Source of the DNA: Corbicula japonica
Lineage: Eukaryota; Mollusca; Bivalvia; Venerida; Cyrenidae
NCBI GenBank assembly: GCA_038501625.1
Contig: JAZAYU010000088.1
Location: forward strand, 1,612,001-1,676,000
DNA length: 64,000 nt
Reading direction: 5' to 3'
Shown here one piece after another: positions 36,425 through 49,099 of the stretch (the first letter of the stretch is position 1; every line of letters begins with the position of its first letter). The notes beneath the pieces were generated by a model, which was not told where the DNA came from, ran no database searches, and saw only the letters and a list, made by a program, of their open reading frames with translations. The position numbers were made by a program, and so were the translations under genes.

Positions 36425-36640
36425 TGAAAATATGTTCATTCATTTTATATATAAATAAATATCAACATGTAAATATCAATATAATTATGTAAATATCAAT
36501 TAAACCGCGTGAATATGAATATAATCATGAACATATAAATATAGACAAGGAACTATAAATACAAACTTGAAAATATACTTACAAACATAGCACTATTGAT
36601 AATTCATGGAAATATAAATATAAACGTGTACGTAAAGTAA
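36425..36640. repeat. Degenerate AT-rich tandem repeat
   Basis: Loose repetition of ATAAATAT(C/A)AACATG(T/G)AAAT blocks. The same pattern resumes at 37065-37235. Confidence 0.6.
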
Positions 36641-37064
36641 TTAGTAAACTATCTCATATTGGCCTAGCACTTCTTGTATTGGCCTTGTCTAGTCTTCAGA
36701 TGAATTTGATGTTTTTATCCTGTTAATGTGTATGGTTATTTCTAGTCACTTGGATATTGTACTTTAACCTAGTATCGGATTGCAGATTAGTATATCTTGA
36801 TTCTTGTCACTCTGAATGCGTACTAAAAGTTTTTAAATTTTGCTGTTCATTTTTAGCCAAAGGCAACTGGTTGCCGATTTGCTAAGTTTGTTGTTGTTGG
36901 TGGTGTATGCGGTGTTAATATTAATAACATTGTCATTTATCAAGTGCTATGTTATTAAGCCTCTGGCAGATATATTAGCCATTGGCCTTCGGCCTCGGGC
37001 AAATATTTGTCTACCTATGGCCCCAAAACAAGGCCAACATGAATTCACTTGATTAATAACATTA

Positions 37065-37235
37065 TAATATAAAACACAGAAATAAATAAACAAGCATGGA
37101 AATATCAATATAAACATAGAAATATAAACATAAACCTGAAAATATAAAAAAGTATAATGAAAATGTTAATAAGATTATGGAAATATAAATATAAACATGG
37201 AAATATATACATAAACAGGAACATATAAATATGCA
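37065..37235. repeat. Degenerate AT-rich tandem repeat, second block
   Basis: CATGGAAATATAAATATAAA-type units. Between the blocks (36640-37060) is unclassified sequence with a GGCCTTCGGCC hairpin near 36983; 37236-38040 shows nothing recognised. Confidence 0.6.
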
Positions 37236-38041
37236 ATTCGTGAAATCGCACCCTTATTAAAACTAATAAACTGCAAAAATCATTACTAGAAAAAGCCTTC
37301 TATTTGTTTTCGATTTCGCGGTGGGGGGAGATTTTAACAAATTGTTTAATCGTTCAATGATTTATCGTCTTTAATAAGAAACCGGTTTATGTTATAAAAT
37401 TTCGCCAAGTCAATATTCTTTATGTCATCAAAATTAATTAACTTCTATTGGAAACTACTTCTTTTCATAGTTATATCGCTTTGAAATGAATAGACTGCAA
37501 GTTTTATCGATGGAACAATTGACTGAATTAATGGAAATAACGGATAGACTTACATGTTAAATGCATGTCGCGTGGCTACATACAAGTAAGTTGAAAGCAT
37601 TCTTTCTTTGTCTCTAAAATCAAACACCTCTGCACTAGCGGACTAAGACGGGTGGTGGTTGTAGGGAGGGGAGGGAGGAAATGCCAGGCTCAAAAAAGAA
37701 ATAAATATGAAAACTTTAAACTAGAATGCACTATTTTAAAATGAACAACTACATGTAGTTACTAGTTAAGGATCGATCTAAAACATTCGACACAAACTCA
37801 TTAAAGGTGTATTTAGGTTTGTTGCGAGAGGACATACAATTTTGGTTGCGCCTCCAAATTGGGGCTCCGTCTAACACGACAACCTGGATCCACCCTTTTC
37901 TCTGCCGCTGCGTTGTAGGGCGCTAGCAGTGGGTCTGACCGAACTGTGTTGAGATATTGAACTCTGAATTGACCAAACGAACTAGTGTAGGCTAAAACTA
38001 ATAGAAGACCTTTTGTAAACAAAACGCTTTCGCACACTATA

Positions 38042-41000
38042 GTACCTGTTTACAGTCGTGTGTGTGCACTTGTTTACAACTGCGTCTGAGAAAATGTTTA
38101 AAGCCGTGTGTGAGTGCATGGTAACAGCTTTGTGAGTACTTGTTTACAACAGTTTGTGAGTACTAGTTTACAGCCGCGTGTGAGTACTTGTTTACAACCG
38201 TGTGTAAGTACTTGTTTACAGCCGGGTCTGAGTACTTGTTTACAACTGTGTATGCGTACATGTTTACAACCGGGTATGAATACAGGTTTACAACAGTGTG
38301 TGACTACAGGTTTACAAACGTGTATGAGTACAGGTTTACAACCGTGTATGGGTACAGGTTTACAGCCGTGTGAGAGAACTTGTTTACAACGGTGTGTGAG
38401 TACTTGTTTACAGCAGTGTGTGGGTACTTGTTTACAGCCGTGTGTGAGTACTTGTTTACAGCAGTGTGTGGGTACTTGTTTACAGCCGTGTGTGAGTACA
38501 GGTTTACAGCCGTGTGTGAGTTCTTGTTTACAACCGTGTATGCGTACATGTTTACAACTGGGTATGAGTACATGTTTACAATCGTGTATGAGTACATGTT
38601 TACAACCGTGTGTGAGTACTTGTTTACAGCCGGGTGTGAGTATTTATTTACAACCGTGTATGCCTACATGCTTACAACCGGATATGAGTACAGGTTTACA
38701 ACAGTGTGTGAGTGCAGGTTTAAAACCGTGTATGACAGGTTTACAACCGTGTATGAGTACAGGTTTACAGCCGTGTGTGAGAACTTGTTTACAACAGTGT
38801 GTGAGTACTTGTTTACAACAGTGTGTGAGTACAGGATTACAACAGTATGTGAGTACTTGTTTACAACAGTGTGTGAGTACTTGTTTACAACAGTGTGTGG
38901 GTACTTGTTTACAACAGTGTGTGAGTACTTGTTTACAACCGGGTATGAGTACAGGTTTACAACCGTGTGTAAGAACTTGTTTACAACAGTGTGTGAGTAC
39001 TTGTTTGCAACCGGGTATGAGTACAGGTTTAGAACAGTGTGTGAGTACAGGATTACAACAGTGTGTGAGTTCTTGTTTACAACCGGATATGAGTACAGGT
39101 TTACAACAGTGTGTGAGTACAGGTTTACAACCGTGTATGACAGGTTTACAACCGTGTATGAGTACAGGTTTACAGCCGTGTGTGAGAACTTGTTTACAGG
39201 CGCTTGTAATTACTTGTTTACAACAGTGTGTGAGTACTTGTTTACAGCCGCATGTGAGTAATTGTTTAAAACCGTGTATGCTTACATGTTTACAACCGGG
39301 TATGAGTACAGGTTTACAGCCGTGTGTGAGTACTTGTTAACAATCGTGTCTGAGTACAGGTTTACAACCGTGTATAAGTACAGGTTAACAGCCGTGTGTG
39401 AGAACTTGTTTACAAGAATGTGTGAGTACTTGTTTACAACAGTGTGTGAGTACAGGATTACAACAGTGTGTGAGTACTTGTTTACAACAGTGTGTGAGTA
39501 CTTGTTTACGACAGTGTGTGGGTACTTGTTTACAACAGTGTGTGAGTACTTGTTTACAACCGGGTATGAGTACAGGTTTACAACCGTGTGTAAGAACTTG
39601 TTTACAACAGTGTGTGAGTACTTGTTTACAACAGGGTATGAGTACAGGTTTAGAACAGTGTGTGAGTACAGGTTTACAGCCGTGTGTGAGTTCTTGTTTA
39701 CAACCGTGTGTGAGTGCAGGTTTACAGCCGTGTGTGAGTGCTTTTTTACAACCGGTTATGAGTACATGTTTACAACAGGGTATGAGTACAGGTTTACAGC
39801 CGTGTGTGAGTACTTGTTTACAGCCGTGTGTGAGTACATGTTTACAACCGGGGTATGAGTACAGGTTTACAACAGTGTGTGAGTACAGGTTTACAGCCGT
39901 GTGTGAGTTCTTGTTTACAACCGTGTGTGCGTACATGTTTATAACCGTGTGTGAGTACAGGTTTACAACTTGGTATGAGTACATGTTTACAACCGGGTAT
40001 GAGTACAGGTTTACAGCCCAGTGTGAGTACTTGTTTACAACACTGTGTGAGTACTTTTTACAACAGTTTGTGAGTACATATTTACAGCCCAGTGTGAGTA
40101 CTTGTTTACAACACTGTGTGAGTACTTTTTACAACAGTTTGTGAGTACATGTTTACAGCCGTTTGTGAGTACAGGTTTACAGCCGTGTGTTAGTACAGGT
40201 TTACAGCCGTGTGTGAGAACAGGTTTACAACAGTGTGTGAGTACATGTTTACAACCGGGTATGAGTACAAGTTTACAACAGTCTGTGAGTACAGGTTTAC
40301 AGCCGTGTGTAAGTACTTGTATACAACAGTGTGTGAGTACAGGATTACAACAGTGTGTGAGTACATGTTTACAACCGGGTATGAGTACAGGTTTACAGCC
40401 GTGAGTGAGTACTTGTTTACAACAGTGTGTGAGTACATGTTTACAACCGGGTATGAGTACAGGTTGGCAGCCTTGTGTGAGTACTTATTTACAACAGTGT
40501 TTGAGTTCATGTTTTCAACCGGGTATGAGTACAGGTTTACAGCCGTGTGTGAGTACTGGTTTACAGCCGTGTGTGAGTACATGTTTACAACCGCGTGTCA
40601 GTACATGATTACAACCGGGTATGAGTACAGGTTTGCAACAGTGTGTGAGTACAGGTTTACAGCCGTGTGTAAGTACTTGTTTACAACAGAATTTGAGTAC
40701 AGGATTACAAGAATGAGTACATGTTTACAACCGGGTATGAGTACAGGTTAACAGCCGTTCGTGAGTACATTTTTACAACCGGTTATGAGTACAGGTTTAC
40801 AGCCGTGTGTGAGTACTTGTTTACAACAGTGTTTGAGTACATGTTTTCAACCGGGTATGAGTACAGGTTTACAGCGGTGTGTGAGTACAGGTTTACAACC
40901 GTGTGTGAATACAGTTATACAACCGGGTATGAGTACAGGTTTACAACCGTGTGTGAGAACAGGTTTACAGCCTTGTGTGAGTACAGGTTTACAGCCGTGT

Positions 41001-41310
41001 GTGAGTACAGGTTTACAGGCGTATATCAGTACAGTTATACAACCGGGTATGAGTACAGGTTTACAACCGTGTGTGAGTACAGGTTTACAGCCTTGTGTGA
41101 GAACTTGTTTAAAACCGTGTGTAAGTACAGGTTTACAATCGTGTATGAGTTCATGTTTACAACCGTTTGTGAGTACAGTTTTACAACCGGGTGTGAGTAC
41201 TGGCCTACATACATGTGCGAGTACAAGTTTACATCTTTGTATGAGTCAAGGTTTACAATCGTGTAACAGTACCAGTTTAAACCCATGTTTGAGTACAGGT
41301 TAACATCCGT
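38042..41310. repeat. Satellite array, about 136 copies of a 24-bp unit
   Basis: Unit: TGTGTGAGTACTTGTTTACA + ACCG, with variants AGTACAGG and AGTACATG, and AACAGT or CAGCCG. The 24-bp length is a whole number of codons, so two frames on each strand remain open for hundreds of codons (the longest is 408, octamer like CVSTCLQP). These frames have no splice or start context. Block duplications show as a shortened GTATGACAGG unit at 38731 and again 405 bases later, and a 70-bp duplicate at 40013 and 40083. Many units hold TGTTTAC. Confidence 0.97.
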
Positions 41311-41424
41311 GATTTAATGTGTAAGTGCTTGTGTTAAGACGTGAGTTAAAATCTCATTTGTTATTTGTCACATTGTTGTAATGCCATGAAGGATCGGATG
41401 CTTTATTTCCATTTAAGGGGTTCT

Positions 41425-41552
41425 TCTTGGACAGTTTTAGGGTCGTTTCATGAAATTTAAATCTTTCTGGCCAAAATGCCCATGAAAATAAAATATTGCT
41501 GCCTAGAAATGTTGTTCAAGAAACCCTACTGACCTCTGGATCCGCCCCTGAT
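41425..41552 (-). repeat. Dispersed family B copy
   Basis: Inverted: AAATATTGCTGCCTAGAAA and GACCTCTGGATCCGCCCCTG. Confidence 0.82.
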
Positions 41553-41649
41553 GACATTTTAAATATGTGTAACTTGGTCCCAAATTAAAAGTCATGATGA
41601 CAGTTATTTAAATGACTCATATCAGATTAATACACTACGTTATGTAAAA

Positions 41650-41850
41650 TCATATAATTTCGCGACGACAAATTTTCGAGCAAAATCCCCAATTTATATA
41701 TCCGTTCGGGTATTAATTCGCTCATTTGTACTATCTATAAAGATCTATAATTAAATGATTTAATTTAGCTGGCGTTTAAATTCCAGTATTTAATATAGCG
41801 CGAAATACGCGAAATTTAAACCCACGCGAAATGTCAAGAGGCAACAGTAC
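41650..41850 (+). repeat. Dispersed family E copy
   Basis: TTTCGCGACGACAAATTTTC, ATAGCGCGAAATACGCGAAA, and CCACGCGAAATGTCAAG. Confidence 0.75.
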
Positions 41851-42191
41851 GTTAATAAGATTAGTAAATAAGATTTAGGGACATACATCATGATGAATGT
41901 AAGCTATTTACAACTTTGTATTTGCATAACTTTTCAATGATCAATATTTAAAAATCGGAAGACATTTATTTTATTTGTAAAGAGAAATTAGATTTCTGTT
42001 TCGTTAACAGCTGCGCTTTGTAAAAGCTCACAAAACACTAATCGTTATCGTAATTTAGTACCCGATCAAAATACAAATATAAGAAATACTGAATAAGGGA
42101 TTTTGGATTTGTTCTTTATAGTGTTAATAGTGCTGAATAAATAAGCTCACTGAGATACAGGCTGTTAAATGGTTTAAAGGTGCCTGGGCTG

Positions 42192-42327
42192 AAGGTTATA
42201 AAACTGAGATTGGAAACCAGTCTCAAATCTCAAGCATCTGATTGGCTGAAATGGCGACCAGTCGCCATTTCAGCCAATCTGATGCTTGAGATTTGAGACT
42301 GGTTTCCATGCTCAATTTTATAACCTT
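42192..42327. repeat. Foldback element, family A, near-perfect palindrome
   Basis: Same size and almost the same sequence as 8346-8481, centred on GCGACCAGTCGC. Confidence 0.92.
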
Positions 42328-42445
42328 GGGCACTGGTCATAAATCAGGATGAAAATAAGAAGTGTTTTCAAATATTAAAATTTATAATTTTAATTGTAGA
42401 AGATGTGTAAACAAGTGAAATTTGGTGTTATTTTCTTACGCTGTT

Positions 42446-42530
42446 TACGTTCGAGTGAGTATATTTAAAGCATACGTTCAAGTGAGTATATTTAAAGCAT
42501 ACGTTCGAGTGCGTATATTTAAAGCAGAAG
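42446..42530 (+). repeat. 27-bp unit repeated three times
   Basis: TACGTTCGAGTGAGTATATT + TAAAGCA, three copies with one or two changes each. Confidence 0.95.
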
Positions 42531-42999
42531 TTGTTATAGCGTTGCCAAGGCAATAAAATTCACTCAAGAGGTTCTTAAATGTAGTGATTAGCCCACACTT
42601 TTGGCGAAATTGGCTCCTGTCTAGTTAAGTATAGGTATTACATTGTAGTAAAATGAATATAAAATACATCTGAGATATTCCACTGTGAATAGGCAGCTTT
42701 AAGATACCTATACTTTAATGAGGGGGTTGTCCGTTTCGCTGATTATAAACTTACACTTGCACTACCCCAATGTGAGGGAAATTGAATTAAGTAAATGAGA
42801 CAGAATAAAAATACAGCTGATTTGGATACCAGTAAACAGTGCATTGATTTTATTGTGCATTTTAAAACCGCAGTTCAATGAAACATGGTTAATTATTCAG
42901 GGATGAATAGCAACTAAGAGAAATTGATATTTGCAGTAACATAACAGAGAACAGGTGGGAGTATATTAAACGATAACATTAAAGGTGTCGGATCTAACA

Positions 43000-43560
43000 A
43001 ATATTACAGAAATAGAGGTGAAAGTGTTAGAGAAAAAACAATCACAGCAATTAACGATAACACAGAGGAAAAACAATTCAAGCAATTACTGATGGCAAAG
43101 AGGAAAAACAAAAACAGCAAGTAATATTTAAAAGTGAAAAGCAATAACATCAATTAATGATTACAAATGATTGAAAAAGAGCGAAAAAAGCAATTAATTA
43201 TTACAAAGAGGAAAAACACTGACAGCAATTTATGATTAAGAAGAGGAAAAACAGTAACAGCAAGTGATGATAACAAAGTGTAAAAGCAATAACAACAATT
43301 AATAATTACAACGAAAATTACAAAAGTAATGAATGATTACAAAGAGAAAAAAATCAACAGCAATTTATTATTACAAAGAGAAAAAGCAATAGCTGCAATT
43401 AACGTTTACAAAGAGATACAGCAATAACAATTAATGATTAAAACAAAAGAAATTAATGATTACACGGAAGTGTTTATGACGAAGAGAACAAATTTGGAAT
43501 AAAAAGATTTATAATAAACAATAACAACAATTAATGATTACCACATATCACTTGGAAACG
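43000..43560. repeat. Degenerate AT-rich tandem repeat
   Basis: Recurring AATTAATGATTACAAAGAGG + AAAAACAATAACAGC blocks of roughly 35-45 bp, at least ten, variably spaced. 42531-43000 and 43561-43990 hold nothing else recognised. Confidence 0.8.
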
Positions 43561-43997
43561 TTTCCAGTATTTATGTGCATTATATTTATGTGTGACATTC
43601 TGAATTGGGAATTGTAAACTTCCATAAACTTATATGCAGTAACTGCCGGATGGTTAGTGCTAATCAGATGTGTAGTGTTTTTGAAGTTGAAGACTTCAGT
43701 TTATTAAATGATGCAGTCAATGTGAGAGGTTATGGCATTTTAAATTGTAAAAATTCATAAACCTTTATCAAAGAACTGCCGGTGATAGTGCATTATTTTT
43801 CCGCTTAAAACAATAATGGAGAAATCTAGACGCTCAAAGTTCTACTCTACCGGGGAAACTACAACTTCAGAATTCAAAAGGTCCAAAATAAAACGCCACC
43901 CGAAGACCGATATCGTTATAGTCAGCGTCCAGTACATACCAACCGTTGATAGGTAACCTGTTTGTTCTCACTCATCTTTTAAACGCCATGGCTTTCA

Positions 43998-44195
<198 letters not shown>

Positions 44196-44639
44196 ATATA
44201 TGTCTTACATCGGCATTTTGCACAAAAAATATGTAATAGCTTTTTTATAAAACGTACTCATATCAAGCAAGCTGAATTTTAGCAGCACGTATAAATATTA
44301 CTTTGAGTTGAGTTAATTTTTCTTAATACCGAGGCCGAGCCCTTGTAAATCTTATGACCAGTGAATTATCAAAGCACTGAGGGGTCGGCATACATACTGT
44401 CTGGCCGTAGCTCACTAACAGATATTTACTCGCATTTCAGAGTAGTACTCAGTACACAGGAAGAAAGCAACTTAAGCGAACTTTTTCACGCGCGCGTATC
44501 GTTTAATATCTGAATTGAGATTCATGTGTATTATTCTTCTAATACTGATTTGTATTTTTTTGTAAAGGTTTAAAAATTTGAACATCATTTTTCAGATTTA
44601 CAAATCTCTATCATTTAAAAGAAGCTTCTGAACAATAGA

Positions 44640-44735
44640 ACTACTTTTCGGCGGTTATTAGGCCTGCAATTTGCTCCTATTTTTAGACCATTTGAGACTG
44701 TCAATTGTCAGAACAGTGGTAACTTTGGGTATGCA
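44640..44735 (+). repeat. Dispersed family F copy
   Basis: CGGCGGTTATTAGGCCTGCA and GTCAATTGTCAGAACAGTGG, inverted relative to 9630-9715. Confidence 0.6.
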
Positions 44736-44861
44736 GACAAAAAAAATGAGACATTTTGGAAACCCGGAACATTTTACAGTTATACTTTCTATTTTTTCTC
44801 ATTATTATAACTTTAAAATACATTGACAGGTTTTGTGTATTGTCATTCAACATATAATCGA

Positions 44862-45008
44862 AGGATGCAAGATCCGGTTGGGCAATCTTGGGGTGGTTAC
44901 ATGATCCTTTTCCAACTTTCTGGCGAAAAACCCTATTAAAAATTAATACATATTGAATATAAATGTATTGCTTCCGAAAGAGGGCGTTCGATAGACTGGC
45001 TCCCGTCC
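44862..45008 (-). repeat. Dispersed family B copy
   Basis: Inverted: GGATGCAAGATCCGG, TTCCAACTTTCTGGCGAAAA. About 45010-46720 shows little else; a family E fragment is at 45485-45590 (TTTGCGCGCGGGTTTAATAT). Confidence 0.7.
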
Positions 45009-46723
45009 CTATGTTCTGTTATATATTCTCATGTCATTTATACAATAATCGTCAATACCTCCAAGAAAAACAACTCCTGCAGGTACCTTACTGATATACA
45101 TTTTATTTACCTTATCTCCCATAACATAGATGGTTCAACATATCAGAAAAAAGAAAATGAAATGAAATAAAAAAGAGACAATAAGTATTTCATTATTTAT
45201 TTTTAAATAAATCATCTAGCTGGTGATAGGCTAGGCGCTCGAATAATCAGACTGATACCCCTCTAATCCGCGCCTGATAATGCTTCCCGGCTTGAGATAA
45301 CTGGCTAAACTTTGCCTTTGTTCATTTTGCGTTTTTTCTTTTATTTCCTTGGAATAAAAAATCAAATAGCGACCGAAAAGAAACTTTAAAACATGTTTTA
45401 TTTCTATTTGTTTATTTTTTGTTTGCAAATGTATATCTGTAGATAAGACACAAATCTTGTCAGACTAAAAGCCTTTACTGTACTGTTGAATCTCGAATTT
45501 GCGCGCGGGTTTAATATTCGTGTATTACGCGATCGAGAATATGCTTTAATTCGCAATATTCACCATTCGTTGTTACATCATTTGAGGCATTGTAACGCCG
45601 CATAATAGCATCACCTCATAAACGGAATCTTCAATGTTTGTGTGGTAATTTTCAACGCATTAACAGAATTTTTGTGTGGCCGACATAAAAACAAGGTCGA
45701 ACTGGTTTTGAATGTCGAACGTCGAACTGAATTTGAATGTCGAACGTATATAGGGATCTTCACACACATAAATAAGTGAAATAATGCCATAACTTTAAAC
45801 AGAACACATTGCGTGTTAGGCATTTCGCGAAAGAAAAGCATAATAATAGTCAAAACAAAATATGTAACAAAGTCACCCATTGGTTATGAAGAAATTGTAG
45901 AAAATTGTAGATCTATGTTCTTCGCAAAGATAGTAAAAATCTAAAGTGTAAAAACATATAATACATAGCATCTGATATGTCTGTTTTGTTGTTACTTGCC
46001 ATCATGTTTTTATAATAGTGATTCAACATGTCATTGTATATGACCCTTAATTGGATTCTATTCTATTCTATTCTATCACCGACGACACGTCTTCCCCTGA
46101 AAAAAATATTTCTCTACGTTACTACAATTCTTTTATCGTTTTCTAGTATTTTTAATCACTTCGTCTCGACGGATTTAGTAAATTTACACATATTTAGATA
46201 TCTCGAGGGTATTTTAAGAGGTCTTCTCTATTTGTACAAAAAGATTTAAACTTTGATTTCACTTGAAAATCCTGCCGGTATTAAAATCAAATAATGACAC
46301 TTTAAGTAAATGTACTATCTCTGTTATTGAATGTTTGTTTTATTTTATTCTTTATTGATTCTGACCACAAAATGCAGACAAAATCTAATGTTTGCATACC
46401 TTTTAGTGAGAACTTTCGCATAAATCTTTTAAATGACGCATTTTAGTGAAAGTTTGATTTACTTATGTTTGAGGCAGTGGTTTTATAATTTATCCTGAAT
46501 AAAGAACTGCCATAAACAGATAGCAGTATCGATTAAAATCCATAAAGAAATAAAGTTTTACTGCAAAAATAAATCATTTTCTGAATTATTTTACTGTTTC
46601 ACTGTTTGTCCATAAATGCTTATCATAAGCATTGTACATTTAATTCAAACACTGCACTTCAGTGTTTCGTACAGTTAAAGGTGCATGATCACATTTAAGT
46701 ATTTTAAATATTAAAATGTATCA

Positions 46724-47188
46724 TTTAAAGACGATTGCAGTACTGTCCGATTTCACACATTATGAATTGTACATGGGCACCGTTTACATATTATACGTTC
46801 TTTTATGGGCTGTTTTGTTTTAAGGAAATAATAATTGCGTAATATATTTGCATGAGATTGACTTCCTTACTTAAATAATATGTGTAAAATAAACTCTGTT
46901 CAACGACTAAGTTTTCCAGTTTCGATATTGTCATGCAAACGGTGATAACGTAAAGTTTATATTTTTGTGAAAAATGAAAGCTACAAACGGTAAACACGTA
47001 AAAATGATAACCTTGTGAAAATGAAAACTACAAACGGTGAACACGTAAAAAGTATAACCTTGTGAAAATTAAAACTACAAACGGTGAACACGTAAAATTT
47101 ATAACCTTCTGAAAATGAAAACTACAAACGGCGAACACGTAAAATTTATATTTTTGTGAAAATGAAAACTACTGCAATCGTCTTTAAA
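46724..47188. repeat. Inverted-repeat element carrying an internal 47-bp tandem repeat
   Basis: ATTTAAAGACGATTGCAGTA (about 46725) is mirrored exactly near 47169-47188. Inside, from about 46965 to 47165, is a unit TGTGAAAATGAAAACTACAA + ACGGTGAACACGTAAAA + TTTATAACCT, about four copies. A related GATTTCACA..TTATGAATTTTACA segment occurs near 56430. Confidence 0.8.
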
Positions 47189-47254
47189 TTGTAGAAGACC
47201 TTTAAACAAAGTTAACGTGATGTAATATTCTAACAGTCAACGAGTAGAATATAC

Positions 47255-47496
47255 TTAACCCTTTACTCCATATATACATCTTTTATCAATTGGACGAGCA
47301 TGGAAGATCCACATCAGCTAGCACATCTGTGCCGTCTGATCAAGATCTACACTATATGCTTTTTGGTCAGACAAAACCTAATAAATAAAAAAGCGAATAG
47401 TGCAGATTTTGATCAGACGGCACGGATGTGTCGGTTGATCTGGATCTAAACTGTTCGCCCACGCCATAAAGGTGTATATATCGAGGAAAAGGTTAA
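47255..47496. repeat. Dispersed family C, full-length copy
   Basis: 242 bp with inverted ends (TTAACCCTTTACTCCATATA and its imperfect complement ending GGTTAA) and inner inverted blocks GATCCACATCAGC / GTTGATCTGGATC. Best copy of the family in the window. Confidence 0.85.
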
Positions 47497-47857
47497 AGCC
47501 TACGTTGTTATAACGTTACAAACACAGTGAAATTCTATCGCACCAGGTCCAAAAATGGATTTATTCTTTATTCCTTATTTTTTTCGCCACAGTTTATGAG
47601 AAATTCTCTTCTGTTGAATCATTTACAAACATAACATAGTGGTACAATAAATAATAACAACATCCGATATAAATGATATCGATGTTTTTGATACTATCAT
47701 TGTTTTTGCATTATTACTTGTGTAGCGTTAAATGTGTTAATAAATTGGCTAACCGTTGAAGGGGTCTGAAACGGAAAAATATTGTGAAATTATAATTATC
47801 GTTAGATCGTTTTACTCAGAGACAAACACATAGAATACAGGACATATGGAGAATATA

Positions 47858-48540
47858 AAGGGAGAGCAGCACTACAATTAAATATGAACATAAAGGATGG
47901 GTTTGTTCCCCTTATCGCTTTGCAATACACCATCTCTGACTGATTGTTTGTATTTGATTGGATAGCGATAACGTTTAGGCGGAATGGAATTAATTAATTA
48001 ATTGTTACACAATTTGTTGTTAAACATAATGATATGTGTCTAAACGAAATGTGGGTTATTTGTGTTTAAACAAGTTTACTTTTTTTTAAAGACACTAAGG
48101 GAGAACAGCCTTACCGTAAAATTAACACGTAGGATTAGTTAATTCCCGTTATAACTATGATTAGAACGAAGCAATAACCCATTTCTTTTGAGATGAGTAT
48201 TTTAACAATTAAATACATGCTTTATTGTTTCGCAGTATGTAATTTATCTAACGGATATTTTAGATTGTTCGGTGTAATTAAACATAGACGTAACCGTATC
48301 TAAAAGGATAATAAAAAATGAAAGGGAGAGTAACTGTATAGTAAAATTTGAACATTTAGGACGAGTTATTTCCCTTGGCTTATTTCATTTAAATACCATT
48401 AACTAAGATAGAATCATTTACATTAAAACGAAGCAATACCCCATTTGTTTTGACGTGAGTGTTTTAACAATGTAACAAATGCTTTATTGTTACAGAGAAA
48501 GATAATTATCTAAAAATCCCTGCATTAATTAAGCTATAAT
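47858..48540 (+). repeat. About 230-bp unit in three tandem, diverged copies
   Basis: AAGGGAGA-CAGC..TA..AAAATT start sites at 47858, 48088 and 48319 are 230-231 bases apart; ACGAAGCAATA(A)CCCATTT, GTATTTTAACAAT and ATGCTTTATTGTT recur at the same offsets in the last two. No coding seen. Confidence 0.8.
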
Positions 48541-49090
48541 AACAAACATCAATGACCGGTTTACTTACTGAAAAAGTCTAAGTAACAAATGCCTTTGTTT
48601 TTCAGTTGTGAATGTTTGTCTAAATTTAAAAAGAGTAACAGAAATGCGATGTGCATATATGTTTTAAATTGTTGCAGTATTGACAGACAGTATTTAAGAC
48701 ATAAGAAACGCTATATTTCACAAGTCATTTATAGGATACGTATAAAAGCATCAAAATTTGGATATACTTAAGTTTGTTATATTTTTATAAAAGGTGTTGT
48801 GCAAGACGTTCAATGGCTTTAAAATAAAAAACCAAACAAAATAGAGACTTTGATAAAGCAACAGTATCAACAACAATAACAACAACAACAACAACAGGAG
48901 GAAATAAATCGACAACTGTAGAAAGAAATATAACTAGAAAATTTAAATTTTCAGATTAGTGAAACAACACTATATAAACGTAAAAACGTATGAACGATAA
49001 AACCGTGGACATAACTTACACAATTCTAAACCTACATCTGCAAATAAGTAAAGACTTTAAAATAAAGTGACATGCAGCCGGTAACGACCG
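48541..49090. other. Nothing recognised
   Basis: AT-rich; contains a short (CAA)n tract near 48870. Confidence 0.4.
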
Positions 49091-49099
49091 TTTCATTTT

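Noticed and set aside
38114..40751. Long open frames (up to 408 codons) as protein genes
   Set aside because: Produced by a 24-bp tandem repeat open in two frames per strand; no splice sites, start context or codon bias favours one frame.
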